Shown here piece by piece: positions 54,633 to 63,218 of a stretch of 64,000 bases of DNA; within the stretch, counting starts at the first letter, position 1; each line of letters begins with the position of its first letter. The notes beneath the pieces were generated by a model. It was not told where the DNA came from. It did not search any database and was given only the letters and a program-made list of their open reading frames with translations. The DNA comes from Flavobacterium aquatile LMG 4008 = ATCC 11947 (GTDB taxonomy: Bacteria > Bacteroidota > Bacteroidia > Flavobacteriales > Flavobacteriaceae). The DNA lies in the NCBI RefSeq assembly GCF_000757385.1, contig NZ_JRHH01000003.1, forward strand, positions 186,001 to 250,000. Reading direction: 5' to 3'. Both the position numbers and the translations under genes were made by a program.

Positions 54633-55184
54633 ATGGCATATATCCCTAGACTAAAAGAGGAATACAAGAGCAGAGTTATCGCTGCTCTTAAAGAAGAGTT
54701 CGGTTACAAAAACGTAATGCAAGTTCCTAAACTTGAAAAAATCGTTATTAGCCGTGGAGTTGGTGCAGCTGTATCAGATAAAAAATTAGTTGACTACGCA
54801 GTAGATGAATTAACTAAAATTACTGGTCAAAAAGCTTTAGCTACAATTTCCAAAAAAGACGTAGCGTCATTCAAACTAAGAAAAGGAATGCCGATTGGAG
54901 CAAAAGTTACTTTACGTGGAGAAAGAATGTATGAGTTTTTAGATAGACTTATTACTTCAGCTTTACCTCGTGTAAGAGACTTTAGCGGAATCAAAGCTAC
55001 TGGATTTGATGGAAGAGGAAATTACAACTTAGGAGTTTTGGAGCAAATCATTTTCCCAGAAATTGATATTGATAAAGTAAACAAAATTTCAGGTATGGAT
55101 ATTACTTTTGTAACTTCAGCAAGCACTGATAAAGAAGCAAAATCATTATTAGCAGAATTAGGTTTACCTTTTAAAAAGAATTAA
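54633..55184 (+). CDS. rplE: 50S ribosomal protein L5
   Basis: 183 aa. L5 binds 5S r[22 protein letters not shown] and [20 protein letters not shown] are diagnostic. rpsN follows 3 bp later. Confidence 0.99.
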   Translation: MAYIPRLKEEYKSRVIAALKEEFGYKNVMQVPKLEKIVISRGVGAAVSDKKLVDYAVDELTKITGQKALATISKKDVASFKLRKGMPIGAKVTLRGERMYEFLDRLITSALPRVRDFSGIKATGFDGRGNYNLGVLEQIIFPEIDIDKVNKISGMDITFVTSASTDKEAKSLLAELGLPFKKN

Positions 55185-55187
55185 GAC

Positions 55188-55457
55188 ATGGCTAAAGAAT
55201 CAATGAAAGCCCGCGAGGTTAAGAGAGAAAAAACGGTAGCTAAGTATGCTGAAAAGAGAAAAGCTTTATTAGAAGCTGGAGACTATGAAGGTTTACAGAA
55301 ATTACCTAAAAATGCTTCACCAGTTCGTTTACACAATCGTTGTAAATTGACAGGTAGACCAAGAGGTTATATGCGTCAATTCGGTCTTTCACGTGTAACA
55401 TTCCGTGAAATGGCTAACCAAGGATTAATTCCAGGAGTAAAAAAAGCTAGCTGGTAG
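55188..55457 (+). CDS. rpsN: 30S ribosomal protein S14 (zinc-free type)
   Basis: 89 aa, the long form with a single Cys ([23 protein letters not shown]) rather than the CxxC zinc ribbon. S14 sits in the 30S head. An unusual 140-bp gap with a strong hairpin follows before rpsH. Confidence 0.98.
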   Translation: MAKESMKAREVKREKTVAKYAEKRKALLEAGDYEGLQKLPKNASPVRLHNRCKLTGRPRGYMRQFGLSRVTFREMANQGLIPGVKKASW

Positions 55458-55469
55458 TTAGTTTATTTG

Positions 55470-55523
55470 AGCAGATAATTGTACATTTGCCAGCTTTTAG
55501 CCGGTAACGTACAATTATCTGCT
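55470..55523 (+). promoter_or_regulatory. Long hairpin between rpsN and rpsH
   Basis: Perfect 15-bp arms AGCAGATAATTGTAC (55470-55484) and GTACAATTATCTGCT (55509-55523); the loop adds TTGCC/GGTAA pairing. A TACATTTG promoter-like element lies inside (55482-55489). It is a candidate regulatory RNA or internal promoter/terminator of the spc-type segment. Confidence 0.6.
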
Positions 55524-55597
55524 TTAAAAAATGAGTTTAATGGCTTCAGGTTCAGCGGAATAGTTCTTCTGAAAACCGTCGCCAAAATTTTATAAAT

Positions 55598-55996
55598 ATG
55601 TATACAGATCCAATTGCAGATTATCTTACGAGAGTTAGAAATGCAGTGAGAGCTAACCACAAAGTGGTTGAGATTCCAGCATCTAATCTTAAAAAAGAAA
55701 TCACAAAGATTTTATTCGATCAAGGATATATCTTAAGTTACAAATTTGAAGACAACACCGTTCAGGGTTCAATCAAAATTGCTTTAAAGTATGATAAAGA
55801 TACTAAAGAGCCAGTAATTAAAGATATCCAAAGAATTAGTAAACCAGGTTTACGTAAGTACGCAGGTGCTTCTAAATTACCAAGAATCTTAAATGGTTTA
55901 GGTATTGCTATTGTTTCTACATCAAAAGGATTGATGACTGGAAAACAAGCTAAGCAATTAAATGTTGGTGGAGAAGTAATTTGTTACGTATACTAA
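55598..55996 (+). CDS. rpsH: 30S ribosomal protein S8
   Basis: 132 aa. S8 binds 16S helix 21 and in E. coli represses the spc operon through its mRNA. MYTDPIADYLTRVRNAV and the C-terminal IVSTSKGLMTGKQAKQLNVGGEVICYVY are typical. The 140-bp leader hairpin upstream makes autoregulation possible here, unproven. Confidence 0.99.
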   Translation: MYTDPIADYLTRVRNAVRANHKVVEIPASNLKKEITKILFDQGYILSYKFEDNTVQGSIKIALKYDKDTKEPVIKDIQRISKPGLRKYAGASKLPRILNGLGIAIVSTSKGLMTGKQAKQLNVGGEVICYVY

Positions 55997-56010
55997 TTAA
56001 AAGCTAAACG

Positions 56011-56553
56011 ATGTCAAGAATAGGTAAAAATCCAGTTGCAATCCCTGCCGGAGTTACTGTTGAAGTAGCAGAAGGAGTGGTTACAGTTAAAGGAAAATTA
56101 GGTCAACTTACACAGGAGTTTTCGGACGTAACTGTTAAAATTGAAGAAGGTCAAGTAATTGTTGAGAGATCATCAGATCACAAAGACCAAAGAGCTAAAC
56201 ATGGTTTATACAGATCATTAATCAATAACATGATTATTGGTGTATCTACTGGTTTCACTAAAGAATTAGAGCTTGTGGGTGTGGGATACAGAGCTTCAAA
56301 TCAAGGTCAAAAACTTGATTTAGCTTTAGGATTTTCTCATAATATCGTTTTAGAAGTTGCGCCAGAGGTTACTTTGGAAACAATTTCAGAAAAAGGTAAG
56401 AACCCTATCGTAAAACTTACATCTTATGATAAACAACTTTTAGGTGCTATCACTGCGAAAATTAGAAATTTCCGTAGACCAGAACCATATAAAGGAAAAG
56501 GTATCAAGTTTGTAGGTGAAGTATTAAGAAGAAAAGCAGGTAAATCAGCTTAA
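56011..56553 (+). CDS. rplF: 50S ribosomal protein L6
   Basis: 180 aa, two similar halves. MSRIGKNPVAIPAGVTVEV and the C-terminal RRPEPYKGKGIKFVGEVLRRKAGK-type end (PEPYKGKGI visible) identify it. L6 lies near the factor-binding site. Confidence 0.99.
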   Translation: MSRIGKNPVAIPAGVTVEVAEGVVTVKGKLGQLTQEFSDVTVKIEEGQVIVERSSDHKDQRAKHGLYRSLINNMIIGVSTGFTKELELVGVGYRASNQGQKLDLALGFSHNIVLEVAPEVTLETISEKGKNPIVKLTSYDKQLLGAITAKIRNFRRPEPYKGKGIKFVGEVLRRKAGKSA

Positions 56554-56564
56554 AAATATAGATT

Positions 56565-56918
56565 ATGTCATTAACAAAATCTGAAAGAAGACAGAGAATC
56601 CAGTATAGAATAAGAAAGATTGTAAGCGGTACTGCTGCAAGACCAAGACTTTCTGTATTCAGAAGTAACAAAGAAATCTATGCTCAGCTCATAGACGATG
56701 TCAATGGTGTTACTCTATTAGCTACTTCATCTAGAGATAAAGGAGTAGATTCTAAAGGAACAAACGTAGAAGTTGCTACACTAGTTGGAAAATTAGTTGC
56801 AGAAAAAGCGTTACAAGCCGGTATCGATACAGTAACTTTCGATAGAGGAGGTTATTTATATCACGGTCGTATTAAATCATTAGCAGAAGGCGCAAGAGCG
56901 GCTGGACTTAAATTCTAA
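56565..56918 (+). CDS. rplR: 50S ribosomal protein L18
   Basis: 117 aa. L18 binds 5S r[23 protein letters not shown] and [22 protein letters not shown] are signatures. rpsE follows 6 bp later. Confidence 0.99.
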   Translation: MSLTKSERRQRIQYRIRKIVSGTAARPRLSVFRSNKEIYAQLIDDVNGVTLLATSSRDKGVDSKGTNVEVATLVGKLVAEKALQAGIDTVTFDRGGYLYHGRIKSLAEGARAAGLKF

Positions 56919-56924
56919 TATATT

Positions 56925-57446
56925 ATGTCTAAATATAAAAATGTAGAATTAGTAAAACCTAGTGGTCTTGAATTAAAAGATCGTTTGGTTAGTGTAAATC
57001 GTGTTACCAAAGTAACAAAAGGTGGTAGAGCTTTTGGCTTTTCTGCAATTGTTGTTGTAGGTGATGAAAATGGAGTAGTTGGTCACGGATTAGGAAAATC
57101 TAAAGACGTTTCTGAAGCAATTGCGAAAGCAGTAGAAGATGCTAAGAAAAATCTAGTAAGAATTCCTTTAAGTGGACAATCTGTTCCTCACGAACAAAAA
57201 GGTAAATTTGGTGGAGCTCGTGTATTCTTAATGCCTGCATCTCATGGTACAGGAGTTATTGCTGGTGGTGCTGTTCGTTCAGTATTAGAATCAGTAGGTA
57301 TTCACGACGTATTATCAAAATCTCAAGGGTCTTCTAATCCACACAACGTGGTGAAAGCAACTTTTGATGCATTACTACAAATGAGAAGCGCTTACACTGT
57401 TGCAAAACAAAGAGGTGTTTCTTTAGAGAAAGTTTTTAAAGGTTAA
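56925..57446 (+). CDS. rpsE: 30S ribosomal protein S5
   Basis: 173 aa. S5 supports decoding accuracy. The RNA-binding part is [43 protein letters not shown] is the conserved C-terminal domain. Confidence 0.99.
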   Translation: MSKYKNVELVKPSGLELKDRLVSVNRVTKVTKGGRAFGFSAIVVVGDENGVVGHGLGKSKDVSEAIAKAVEDAKKNLVRIPLSGQSVPHEQKGKFGGARVFLMPASHGTGVIAGGAVRSVLESVGIHDVLSKSQGSSNPHNVVKATFDALLQMRSAYTVAKQRGVSLEKVFKG

Positions 57447-57458
57447 TTCAAGGAAATT

Positions 57459-57641
57459 ATGGCTAAATTATTAGTAAAACAAGTTAGAAGTAAAATCAAC
57501 TGTCCTCTTACACAAAAAAGAGGTTTAGAGGCTTTGGGTTTAAAAAAAATGAATCAAGTTGTAGAACATGATTCAAACCCAACTATCCTTGGAATGATCA
57601 ATAAAGTTAAACACTTAGTTTCCGTAACGGAAGTTAAATAA
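57459..57641 (+). CDS. rpmD: 50S ribosomal protein L30
   Basis: 60 aa, the usual size. LVKQVRSKINCPLTQKRGLEALGLKKMNQ is the L30 core (first part KQVRSKINCP). It lies between rpsE and rplO. Confidence 0.97.
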   Translation: MAKLLVKQVRSKINCPLTQKRGLEALGLKKMNQVVEHDSNPTILGMINKVKHLVSVTEVK

Positions 57642-57653
57642 CAATTTATAGTT

Positions 57654-58106
57654 ATGAATTTAAGTAACTTACAACCTGCTGAAGGTTCTACGCACAATCA
57701 AAACAAAAGATTAGGTAGAGGAGAAGGTTCTGGTAAAGGTGGTACTTCTGCAAGAGGTCACAAAGGAGCAAAATCTCGTTCTGGTTATTCTAAGAAAATT
57801 GGTTTTGAAGGAGGGCAAATGCCACTTCAAAGACGTGTACCTAAGTTTGGTTTCACAAATGTTAATAGAATTGAGCATCAAGGTGTAAATCTTGATACGC
57901 TACAAGCTTTAGTTGATAACGGAATTGTAACCGATACTGTAGATTTCTCAGTATTAGTTGAAAACCGTTTAGCTACCAAATCTGAATTAGTGAAGATTTT
58001 GGGTAGAGGAGAATTAAAAGCAAAATTAAAAGTAACTGCTCACAAATTTACTGCTACTGCAAAAGCTGCAATTGAAGCAGCGGGTGGAGAAGCAGTAACA
58101 TTATAA
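57654..58106 (+). CDS. rplO: 50S ribosomal protein L15
   Basis: 150 aa. The glycine-rich N-terminal arm RLGRGEGSGKGGTSARGHKG enters the 50S core. GFEGGQMPLQRRVPKFGF is diagnostic. secY starts 12 bp later. Confidence 0.99.
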   Translation: MNLSNLQPAEGSTHNQNKRLGRGEGSGKGGTSARGHKGAKSRSGYSKKIGFEGGQMPLQRRVPKFGFTNVNRIEHQGVNLDTLQALVDNGIVTDTVDFSVLVENRLATKSELVKILGRGELKAKLKVTAHKFTATAKAAIEAAGGEAVTL

Positions 58107-58118
58107 TATTCTGACTTT

Positions 58119-59462
58119 ATGAAGAATTTTATTGAATCGTTTAGAAATGTTTGGAAAATTGAGGAGTTAAAGAATAGAATTCTTTGGACTCTTGGTTTAT
58201 TAGTTATTTATCGCTTTGGCGCTCACGTAACTTTACCTGGAATCGATGCTACTCAATTGGCTGGGCTTGAAGGACAAACAAAAGAAGGAATAGGATCTAT
58301 TCTTGATATGTTTACTGGAGGTTCATTCTCTAAAGCATCTGTTTTCGCATTAGGTATCATGCCTTACATTTCTGCTTCAATTGTAGTTCAGTTAATGGGA
58401 ATAGCAATTCCTTACTTGCAAAAATTACAAAAGGATGGTGAAAGTGGAAGAAAGAAAATTAACCAAATAACACGTTGGTTAACAATCGGAATTACACTTC
58501 TTCAAGGTCCAGGTTATATCTATAACTTGTACAGAACTATCCCTAATAGTGCATTTTTGTTAGGTTTTGATTCGTTTTCATTCTTATTTTCATCAGTTTT
58601 AATTTTAACCACAGGTACAATTTTTGCAATGTGGTTGGGAGAAAAGATAACTGATAAAGGGATTGGAAATGGTATTTCATTATTGATTATGGTTGGAATT
58701 CTTGCAAGATTGCCTGAAGCATTTTTACAAGAGGTTACTTCAAGAATGGAAGGAGCTAACGGAGGTTTGATGCTAATTGCTATTGAAATTATTGTTTGGA
58801 TGCTTGTTATTATAGCTTGCGTACTTTTAGTAATGGCAATTAGAAAAATTCCAGTGCAATATGCAAGAAGAACGAATGCAGGTGATTTCGAACAAGATAT
58901 GTTAGGTGGAAACAGACAATGGATTCCATTAAAACTTAATTCAGCAGGTGTTATGCCGATCATTTTTGCGCAAGCAATTATGTTTATCCCTGCAGCTTTA
59001 GCTGGTTTATCTCAGTCAGAAACATCGCAATCAATTGCAGGTGCGTTTAGTAATATGTTCGGATTTTGGTATAATTTAGTATTTGCTTTATTAATCCTTA
59101 TCTTTACATTCTTTTATACAGCAATTACAGTTCCTACAAATAAAATGGCAGATGATTTAAAGAGAAGTGGTGGATTCATTCCAGGTATTAAGCCAGGTGT
59201 TGAAACTTCAGATTTTTTAGATAAAATCATGTCATTAATAACATTTCCAGGCGCATTATTCCTTGCATTAATTGCTGTGTTCCCAGCTTTAGTAGTAAGT
59301 ATTGGTGTTCAACAATCTTGGGCTATGTTCTATGGCGGAACTTCTTTGATTATTATGGTAGGAGTTGCAATCGACACTATTCAACAAATAAACACTTATT
59401 TATTGAATAAGCATTATGATGGTTTAATGAAAAGTGGTAAAAATAGAAAAGCAGTAGCTTAA
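58119..59462 (+). CDS. secY: Preprotein translocase subunit SecY
   Basis: 447 aa with ten membrane segments, the channel of the Sec system. [12 protein letters not shown] marks TM1 and the plug follows at [31 protein letters not shown] (ends quoted: [20 protein letters not shown]). The cytoplasmic loop [20 protein letters not shown] is intact. Its place after rplO is universal. Confidence 0.99.
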   Translation: MKNFIESFRNVWKIEELKNRILWTLGLLVIYRFGAHVTLPGIDATQLAGLEGQTKEGIGSILDMFTGGSFSKASVFALGIMPYISASIVVQLMGIAIPYLQKLQKDGESGRKKINQITRWLTIGITLLQGPGYIYNLYRTIPNSAFLLGFDSFSFLFSSVLILTTGTIFAMWLGEKITDKGIGNGISLLIMVGILARLPEAFLQEVTSRMEGANGGLMLIAIEIIVWMLVIIACVLLVMAIRKIPVQYARRTNAGDFEQDMLGGNRQWIPLKLNSAGVMPIIFAQAIMFIPAALAGLSQSETSQSIAGAFSNMFGFWYNLVFALLILIFTFFYTAITVPTNKMADDLKRSGGFIPGIKPGVETSDFLDKIMSLITFPGALFLALIAVFPALVVSIGVQQSWAMFYGGTSLIIMVGVAIDTIQQINTYLLNKHYDGLMKSGKNRKAVA

Positions 59463-59467
59463 TTTTT

Positions 59468-59683
59468 ATGGCAAAACAATCAGCAATAGAACAAGACGGA
59501 TCAATAATTGAAGCATTATCAAATGCTATGTTCCGTGTAGAATTAGAAAACGGACATATCGTTATCGCACACATCTCTGGAAAAATGCGTATGCATTACA
59601 TTAAATTGTTACCTGGTGACAAAGTAAAACTAGAAATGAGTCCTTATGATTTGTCTAAAGCAAGAATCACTTACAGATACTAA
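59468..59683 (+). CDS. infA: Translation initiation factor IF-1
   Basis: 71 aa, a single S1-like OB domain: [20 protein letters not shown] and [19 protein letters not shown]. It starts 5 bp after secY and precedes rpmJ. Confidence 0.99.
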   Translation: MAKQSAIEQDGSIIEALSNAMFRVELENGHIVIAHISGKMRMHYIKLLPGDKVKLEMSPYDLSKARITYRY

Positions 59684-59695
59684 AGTTATTTAAAA

Positions 59696-59812
59696 ATGAA
59701 AGTAAGAACATCAGTAAAGAAAAGAAGCGCAGAATGTAAGATTGTGCGTAGAAAAGGAAGATTATACGTTATTAACAAAAAGAATCCTAGATTTAAACAA
59801 AGACAAGGATAA
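59696..59812 (+). CDS. rpmJ: 50S ribosomal protein L36 (zinc ligands lost)
   Basis: 38 aa: starts [19 protein letters not shown] and ends NPRFKQRQG. Compared with the zinc-binding form, Cys11 is Ser, Cys27 is Asn and His33 is Phe; only Cys14 remains, so it should not bind zinc. It is short but unmistakable, 12 bp after infA and 2 bp before rpsM. Confidence 0.97.
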   Translation: MKVRTSVKKRSAECKIVRRKGRLYVINKKNPRFKQRQG

Positions 59813-59814
59813 TT

Positions 59815-60189
59815 ATGGCAAGAATAGCAGGGGTAGATATACCTAAAAACAAAAGAGGTGTTATAGCACTTACCTATATCTTCGGAGTAGGAAAAAGTAG
59901 AGCTATTGAGGTTTTAGAAAAAGCTCAAGTAAGCCAAGATATTAAAGTTCAAGATTGGAATGATGACCAAATCGGAGCAATTCGTGAGGCAATTTCTTTT
60001 TACAAAATTGAAGGAGAACTACGTTCAGAAACTTCATTAAACATCAAACGTTTAATGGATATCGGTTGTTACAGAGGAATTCGTCATAGATCTGGTCTTC
60101 CATTAAGAGGACAAAGAACTAAAAACAATTCTAGAACAAGAAAAGGTAAAAGAAAAACTGTTGCTAACAAGAAAAAAGCAACTAAATAG
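59815..60189 (+). CDS. rpsM: 30S ribosomal protein S13
   Basis: 124 aa. [30 protein letters not shown] (first part [14 protein letters not shown]) and [23 protein letters not shown]-type C-terminus ([12 protein letters not shown]) identify it. The basic tail contacts tRNA at the P site. Confidence 0.99.
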   Translation: MARIAGVDIPKNKRGVIALTYIFGVGKSRAIEVLEKAQVSQDIKVQDWNDDQIGAIREAISFYKIEGELRSETSLNIKRLMDIGCYRGIRHRSGLPLRGQRTKNNSRTRKGKRKTVANKKKATK

Positions 60190-60197
60190 TAAGTAAT

Positions 60198-60581
60198 ATG
60201 GCTAAAGCAAGTACAAAAAAACGTAAGGTTATTATTGAATCTTCAGGCGAAGCTCATATTAGTGCTACCTTTAACAACATCATCATCTCGTTAACAAACA
60301 AGAAAGGTGAAGTAATTTCTTGGTCTTCTGCCGGTAAAATGGGTTTCAGAGGTTCAAAAAAGAATACTCCTTATGCAGCTCAAATGGCTGCCGAAGATTG
60401 TGGTAAAGTAGCATTAGAAGCTGGATTGAAGAAAGTTAAAGTTTATGTAAAAGGTCCAGGTAATGGAAGAGAATCTGCTATCAGATCATTACATAACAGT
60501 GGAATTGAAGTAACAGAAATCATTGACGTTACTCCAATGCCTCACAACGGATGTCGTCCTCCAAAAAGACGTAGAGTATAA
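60198..60581 (+). CDS. rpsK: 30S ribosomal protein S11
   Basis: 127 aa. [20 protein letters not shown] and the C-terminal [18 protein letters not shown] are diagnostic; the Asn-Gly pair near the end can form isoaspartate in relatives. A 120-bp gap follows before rpsD. Confidence 0.99.
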   Translation: MAKASTKKRKVIIESSGEAHISATFNNIIISLTNKKGEVISWSSAGKMGFRGSKKNTPYAAQMAAEDCGKVALEAGLKKVKVYVKGPGNGRESAIRSLHNSGIEVTEIIDVTPMPHNGCRPPKRRRV

Positions 60582-60583
60582 TT

Positions 60584-60701
60584 TTTACTGTTTTTTCAGT
60601 AAATAATACAACTATAATTAAGTATAACAAGAGAAAGAACAAAGATTATCGAAGGATTTATTGACCTGAATTCATAATCTCTATCTCAAAACAATTTTAA
60701 A
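60584..60701 (+). promoter_or_regulatory. rpsD leader with two weak hairpins
   Basis: TTTACTG/CAGTAAA (60584-60603) and AGATTAT/ATAATCT (60643-60680). The gap is long for this operon and precedes S4, which controls the alpha operon in other bacteria. A regulatory role is inference. Confidence 0.35.
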
Positions 60702-61307
60702 ATGGCAAGATATACTGGTCCAAGTACTAAAATCGCTCGTAAATTTGGCGAAGCAATTTTCGGAGCTGATAAAGCATTCGAAAAAAGAAATTATCCTCCT
60801 GGACAACACGGGATGGCTAAAAAAAGAGGTAAAAAATCTGAATATGCTGTCCAGTTGATGGAAAAGCAAAAAGCTAAATATTCTTATGGAATTTTAGAAA
60901 AACAATTCAGAAACTTATTCGAAAAAGCAGCAGCTTCTAAAGGTGTAACTGGTGAAATCCTTTTACAATTATGTGAAGCACGTTTAGATAACGTTGTTTT
61001 TAGAATGGGAATCGCTTCTACAAGAAGAGCAGCAAGACAAATCGTTTCTCACCGTCACATTACTGTAAATGGTGAATTAGTAAACATCCCATCATACCAC
61101 TTAAAACCTGGTGATGTAGTTGCAGTTCGTGAAAAATCAAAATCTTTAGAGTCAATTGAACGTTCTTTATCAAACTCTAGTCATGTTTATGAATGGATTA
61201 CTTGGAATAATGATACTAAATCTGGTACGTTCGTAACTGTTCCTGCTAGACTTCAAATTCCAGAAAACATTAAAGAACAATTAATCGTAGAGTTGTACAA
61301 CAAATAA
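60702..61307 (+). CDS. rpsD: 30S ribosomal protein S4
   Basis: 201 aa. S4 binds the 5' domain of 16S rRNA and starts 30S assembly. [21 protein letters not shown] and the S4 domain [26 protein letters not shown] (part [19 protein letters not shown]) are clear. The N-terminal zinc Cys residues are absent, as in many Bacteroidota. Confidence 0.99.
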   Translation: MARYTGPSTKIARKFGEAIFGADKAFEKRNYPPGQHGMAKKRGKKSEYAVQLMEKQKAKYSYGILEKQFRNLFEKAAASKGVTGEILLQLCEARLDNVVFRMGIASTRRAARQIVSHRHITVNGELVNIPSYHLKPGDVVAVREKSKSLESIERSLSNSSHVYEWITWNNDTKSGTFVTVPARLQIPENIKEQLIVELYNK

Positions 61308-61328
61308 TAATTGACACTAGTCTAAATT

Positions 61329-62321
61329 ATGGCAATATTTAATTTTCAAAAGCCCGATAAAGTTATCATGATCGATTCAACCGATTTTGAAGGTAAGTTT
61401 GAGTTCAGACCTTTAGAACCTGGTTACGGATTGACAGTTGGTAATGCACTTAGAAGAGTTTTACTTTCTGCACTAGAAGGTTATGCTATCACATCTACAA
61501 GAATTGAAGGTGTTGAGCATGAGTTTTCTACTATTTCAGGAGTTGTTGAAGATGTTACAGAAATTATCCTTAATCTTAAACAAGTACGTTTCAAACGTCA
61601 AATTGAAGATATCGATAACGAATCAGTAACTATATCTATAACTGGTAAAGAGCAAATTACTGCTGGCGATTTTCAAAAGTTTATCTCTGGTTTTCAAGTT
61701 TTAAACCCAGATTTAATCATCTGTAATCTAGATTCAAAAGTTAATTTCAACATGGAATTAACAATTGAAAAAGGTAGAGGATACGTTCCTGCAGAAGAAA
61801 ATAAAAAGCAAAATGCTGCTATCGGTACAATCTTTACAGATTCTATCTTTACACCAGTGAAGAACGTGAAATATGCTATTGAAAATTTCCGTGTTGAGCA
61901 AAAAACAGATTATGAAAAATTAGTTTTCGAAATTAAAACTGATGGTTCAATCAATCCAAAAGACGCTCTTACTGAAGCTGCAAAAGTATTAATTCACCAC
62001 TTCATGTTATTCTCAGATGAGCGAATCACTCTTGAGGCAGACGAAATCGCTCAAACAGATTCATACGATGAGGAATCATTACATATGAGACAATTGCTTA
62101 AAACTAAGCTTGTCGATATGGATTTATCTGTAAGAGCATTAAATTGCTTAAAAGCAGCTGAAGTTGATACATTAGGAGACCTTGTCTCTTTTAACAAACA
62201 CGACTTAATGAAGTTCCGTAACTTCGGTAAAAAATCGTTAACAGAACTAGATGAACTTGTAGCTGTTAAAAATTTAACCTTCGGAATGGATTTGTCAAAA
62301 TATAAATTAGATAAAGACTAG
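61329..62321 (+). CDS. rpoA: DNA-directed RNA polymerase subunit alpha
   Basis: 330 aa. The N-terminal assembly domain includes [20 protein letters not shown]. The C-terminal domain (about residues 250-320) has [22 protein letters not shown] and [14 protein letters not shown], which binds UP elements and activators. It lies between rpsD and rplQ. Confidence 0.99.
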   Translation: MAIFNFQKPDKVIMIDSTDFEGKFEFRPLEPGYGLTVGNALRRVLLSALEGYAITSTRIEGVEHEFSTISGVVEDVTEIILNLKQVRFKRQIEDIDNESVTISITGKEQITAGDFQKFISGFQVLNPDLIICNLDSKVNFNMELTIEKGRGYVPAEENKKQNAAIGTIFTDSIFTPVKNVKYAIENFRVEQKTDYEKLVFEIKTDGSINPKDALTEAAKVLIHHFMLFSDERITLEADEIAQTDSYDEESLHMRQLLKTKLVDMDLSVRALNCLKAAEVDTLGDLVSFNKHDLMKFRNFGKKSLTELDELVAVKNLTFGMDLSKYKLDKD

Positions 62322-62350
62322 TTTCTTTATCAAGTTAAATAGCATTTAAA

Positions 62351-62848
62351 ATGAGACACGGAAAAAAATTCAATCACTTAAGCAGACAGACTGGACATAG
62401 AAAATCTATGTTAGCTAATATGGCTTGTTCATTAATTGAACACAAACGTATTAACACAACTGTTGCTAAAGCAAAAGCGCTTAAACAATTCGTTGAGCCT
62501 TTAATCACTAAATCAAAAGAAGATACTACTCACAATCGTCGTATAGTATTCGCTTACCTTCGCAACAAATACGGAGTTACTGAACTTTTTAGAGAAGTAG
62601 CTGCTAAAGTTGGTGATCGTCCAGGTGGATACACTCGTATCATCAAAGTTGGAAACCGTTTAGGTGATAACGCTGATATGGCAATGATCGAACTTGTAGA
62701 TTTCAACGAACTTTACAATGGTGGTAAAAAAGAAGAGAAAAAAGCTAAAAGCCGTCGTGGTGGAAAAGCTAAAAAAGCTGAAGCAACTGTTGCAGAAACA
62801 GAAGCTCCAGAAACTACTTCAGAAGAAACTACTGATAAAGCAGAATAA
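62351..62848 (+). CDS. rplQ: 50S ribosomal protein L17 with acidic/basic C-terminal tail
   Basis: 165 aa. [20 protein letters not shown] is universal. The core ends near residue 125; the remaining 40 residues are Lys/Arg- then Glu/Thr-rich ([18 protein letters not shown]), a flavobacterial extension. It is the last gene of the superoperon and is followed by a terminator. Confidence 0.98.
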   Translation: MRHGKKFNHLSRQTGHRKSMLANMACSLIEHKRINTTVAKAKALKQFVEPLITKSKEDTTHNRRIVFAYLRNKYGVTELFREVAAKVGDRPGGYTRIIKVGNRLGDNADMAMIELVDFNELYNGGKKEEKKAKSRRGGKAKKAEATVAETEAPETTSEETTDKAE

Positions 62849-62869
62849 TGAATTCAATTTCATAAATAT

Positions 62870-62904
62870 AAAGGATAAGCTAGTACTAGTTTATCCTTTT
62901 TTTT
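62870..62904 (+). terminator. Terminator of the ribosomal superoperon
   Basis: AAGGATAAGCTAG, TA, CTAGTTTATCCTT with one G-T mismatch, followed by eight T residues. It ends the rpsL-rplQ transcript. Confidence 0.9.
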
Positions 62905-62940
62905 ATGTTCCAATTGTAAATAAATATTCTGTAAAATTAA

Positions 62941-63049
62941 GGAGCGAATGGCTCGGGCTTTATCAGTAATCCATGTTCCTGCTTTCCGCAGTATCTTTAT
63001 TATTTTAAAGAAAAATAATAAAGGATACTTGCTCCAATCAGGGCTAAAG
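62941..63049 (+). repeat. Structured repeat, copy G
   Basis: GGAGCGAATGGCTCGGGC to ATCAGGGCTAAAG. The inner hairpin is the longest in the window, AGTATC TTTATTATTTT / AAAATAATAAA GGATACT. It lies between the superoperon terminator and the carA promoter. Confidence 0.8.
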
Positions 63050-63099
63050 AAGAAACTAAAGGAATGTTTATAAACTTTTACAAAACAACACTCAAATAA

Positions 63100-63130
63100 T
63101 TGCAAGATTTGAGTTAATAAAATAACTTTG
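63100..63130 (+). promoter_or_regulatory. carA promoter
   Basis: TTG (63100-63102), 20 bp, TAACTTTG (63123-63130). The leader ORF starts 35 bp and carA 89 bp downstream of the -7 element. Confidence 0.7.
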
Positions 63131-63164
63131 CAAAACACAATACAACACTACTAAACTACAAATA

Positions 63165-63209
63165 ATGACTCGAGCAGAGCGACTGCGTTTGACCATTAAA
63201 AACAAATAA
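63165..63209 (+). promoter_or_regulatory. Leader ORF of carA
   Basis: Encodes MTRAERLRLTIKNK and a stop, 9 bp before the carA ATG. It is closely similar at DNA level to the purK leader (ATGAC-CGAGC--AGCGACTGC----GACCA-TAA). Both the leader start and the carA start have the context AACTACAA. It is a candidate regulatory peptide or RNA target. Confidence 0.55.
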
Positions 63210-63218
63210 CTACAACAA

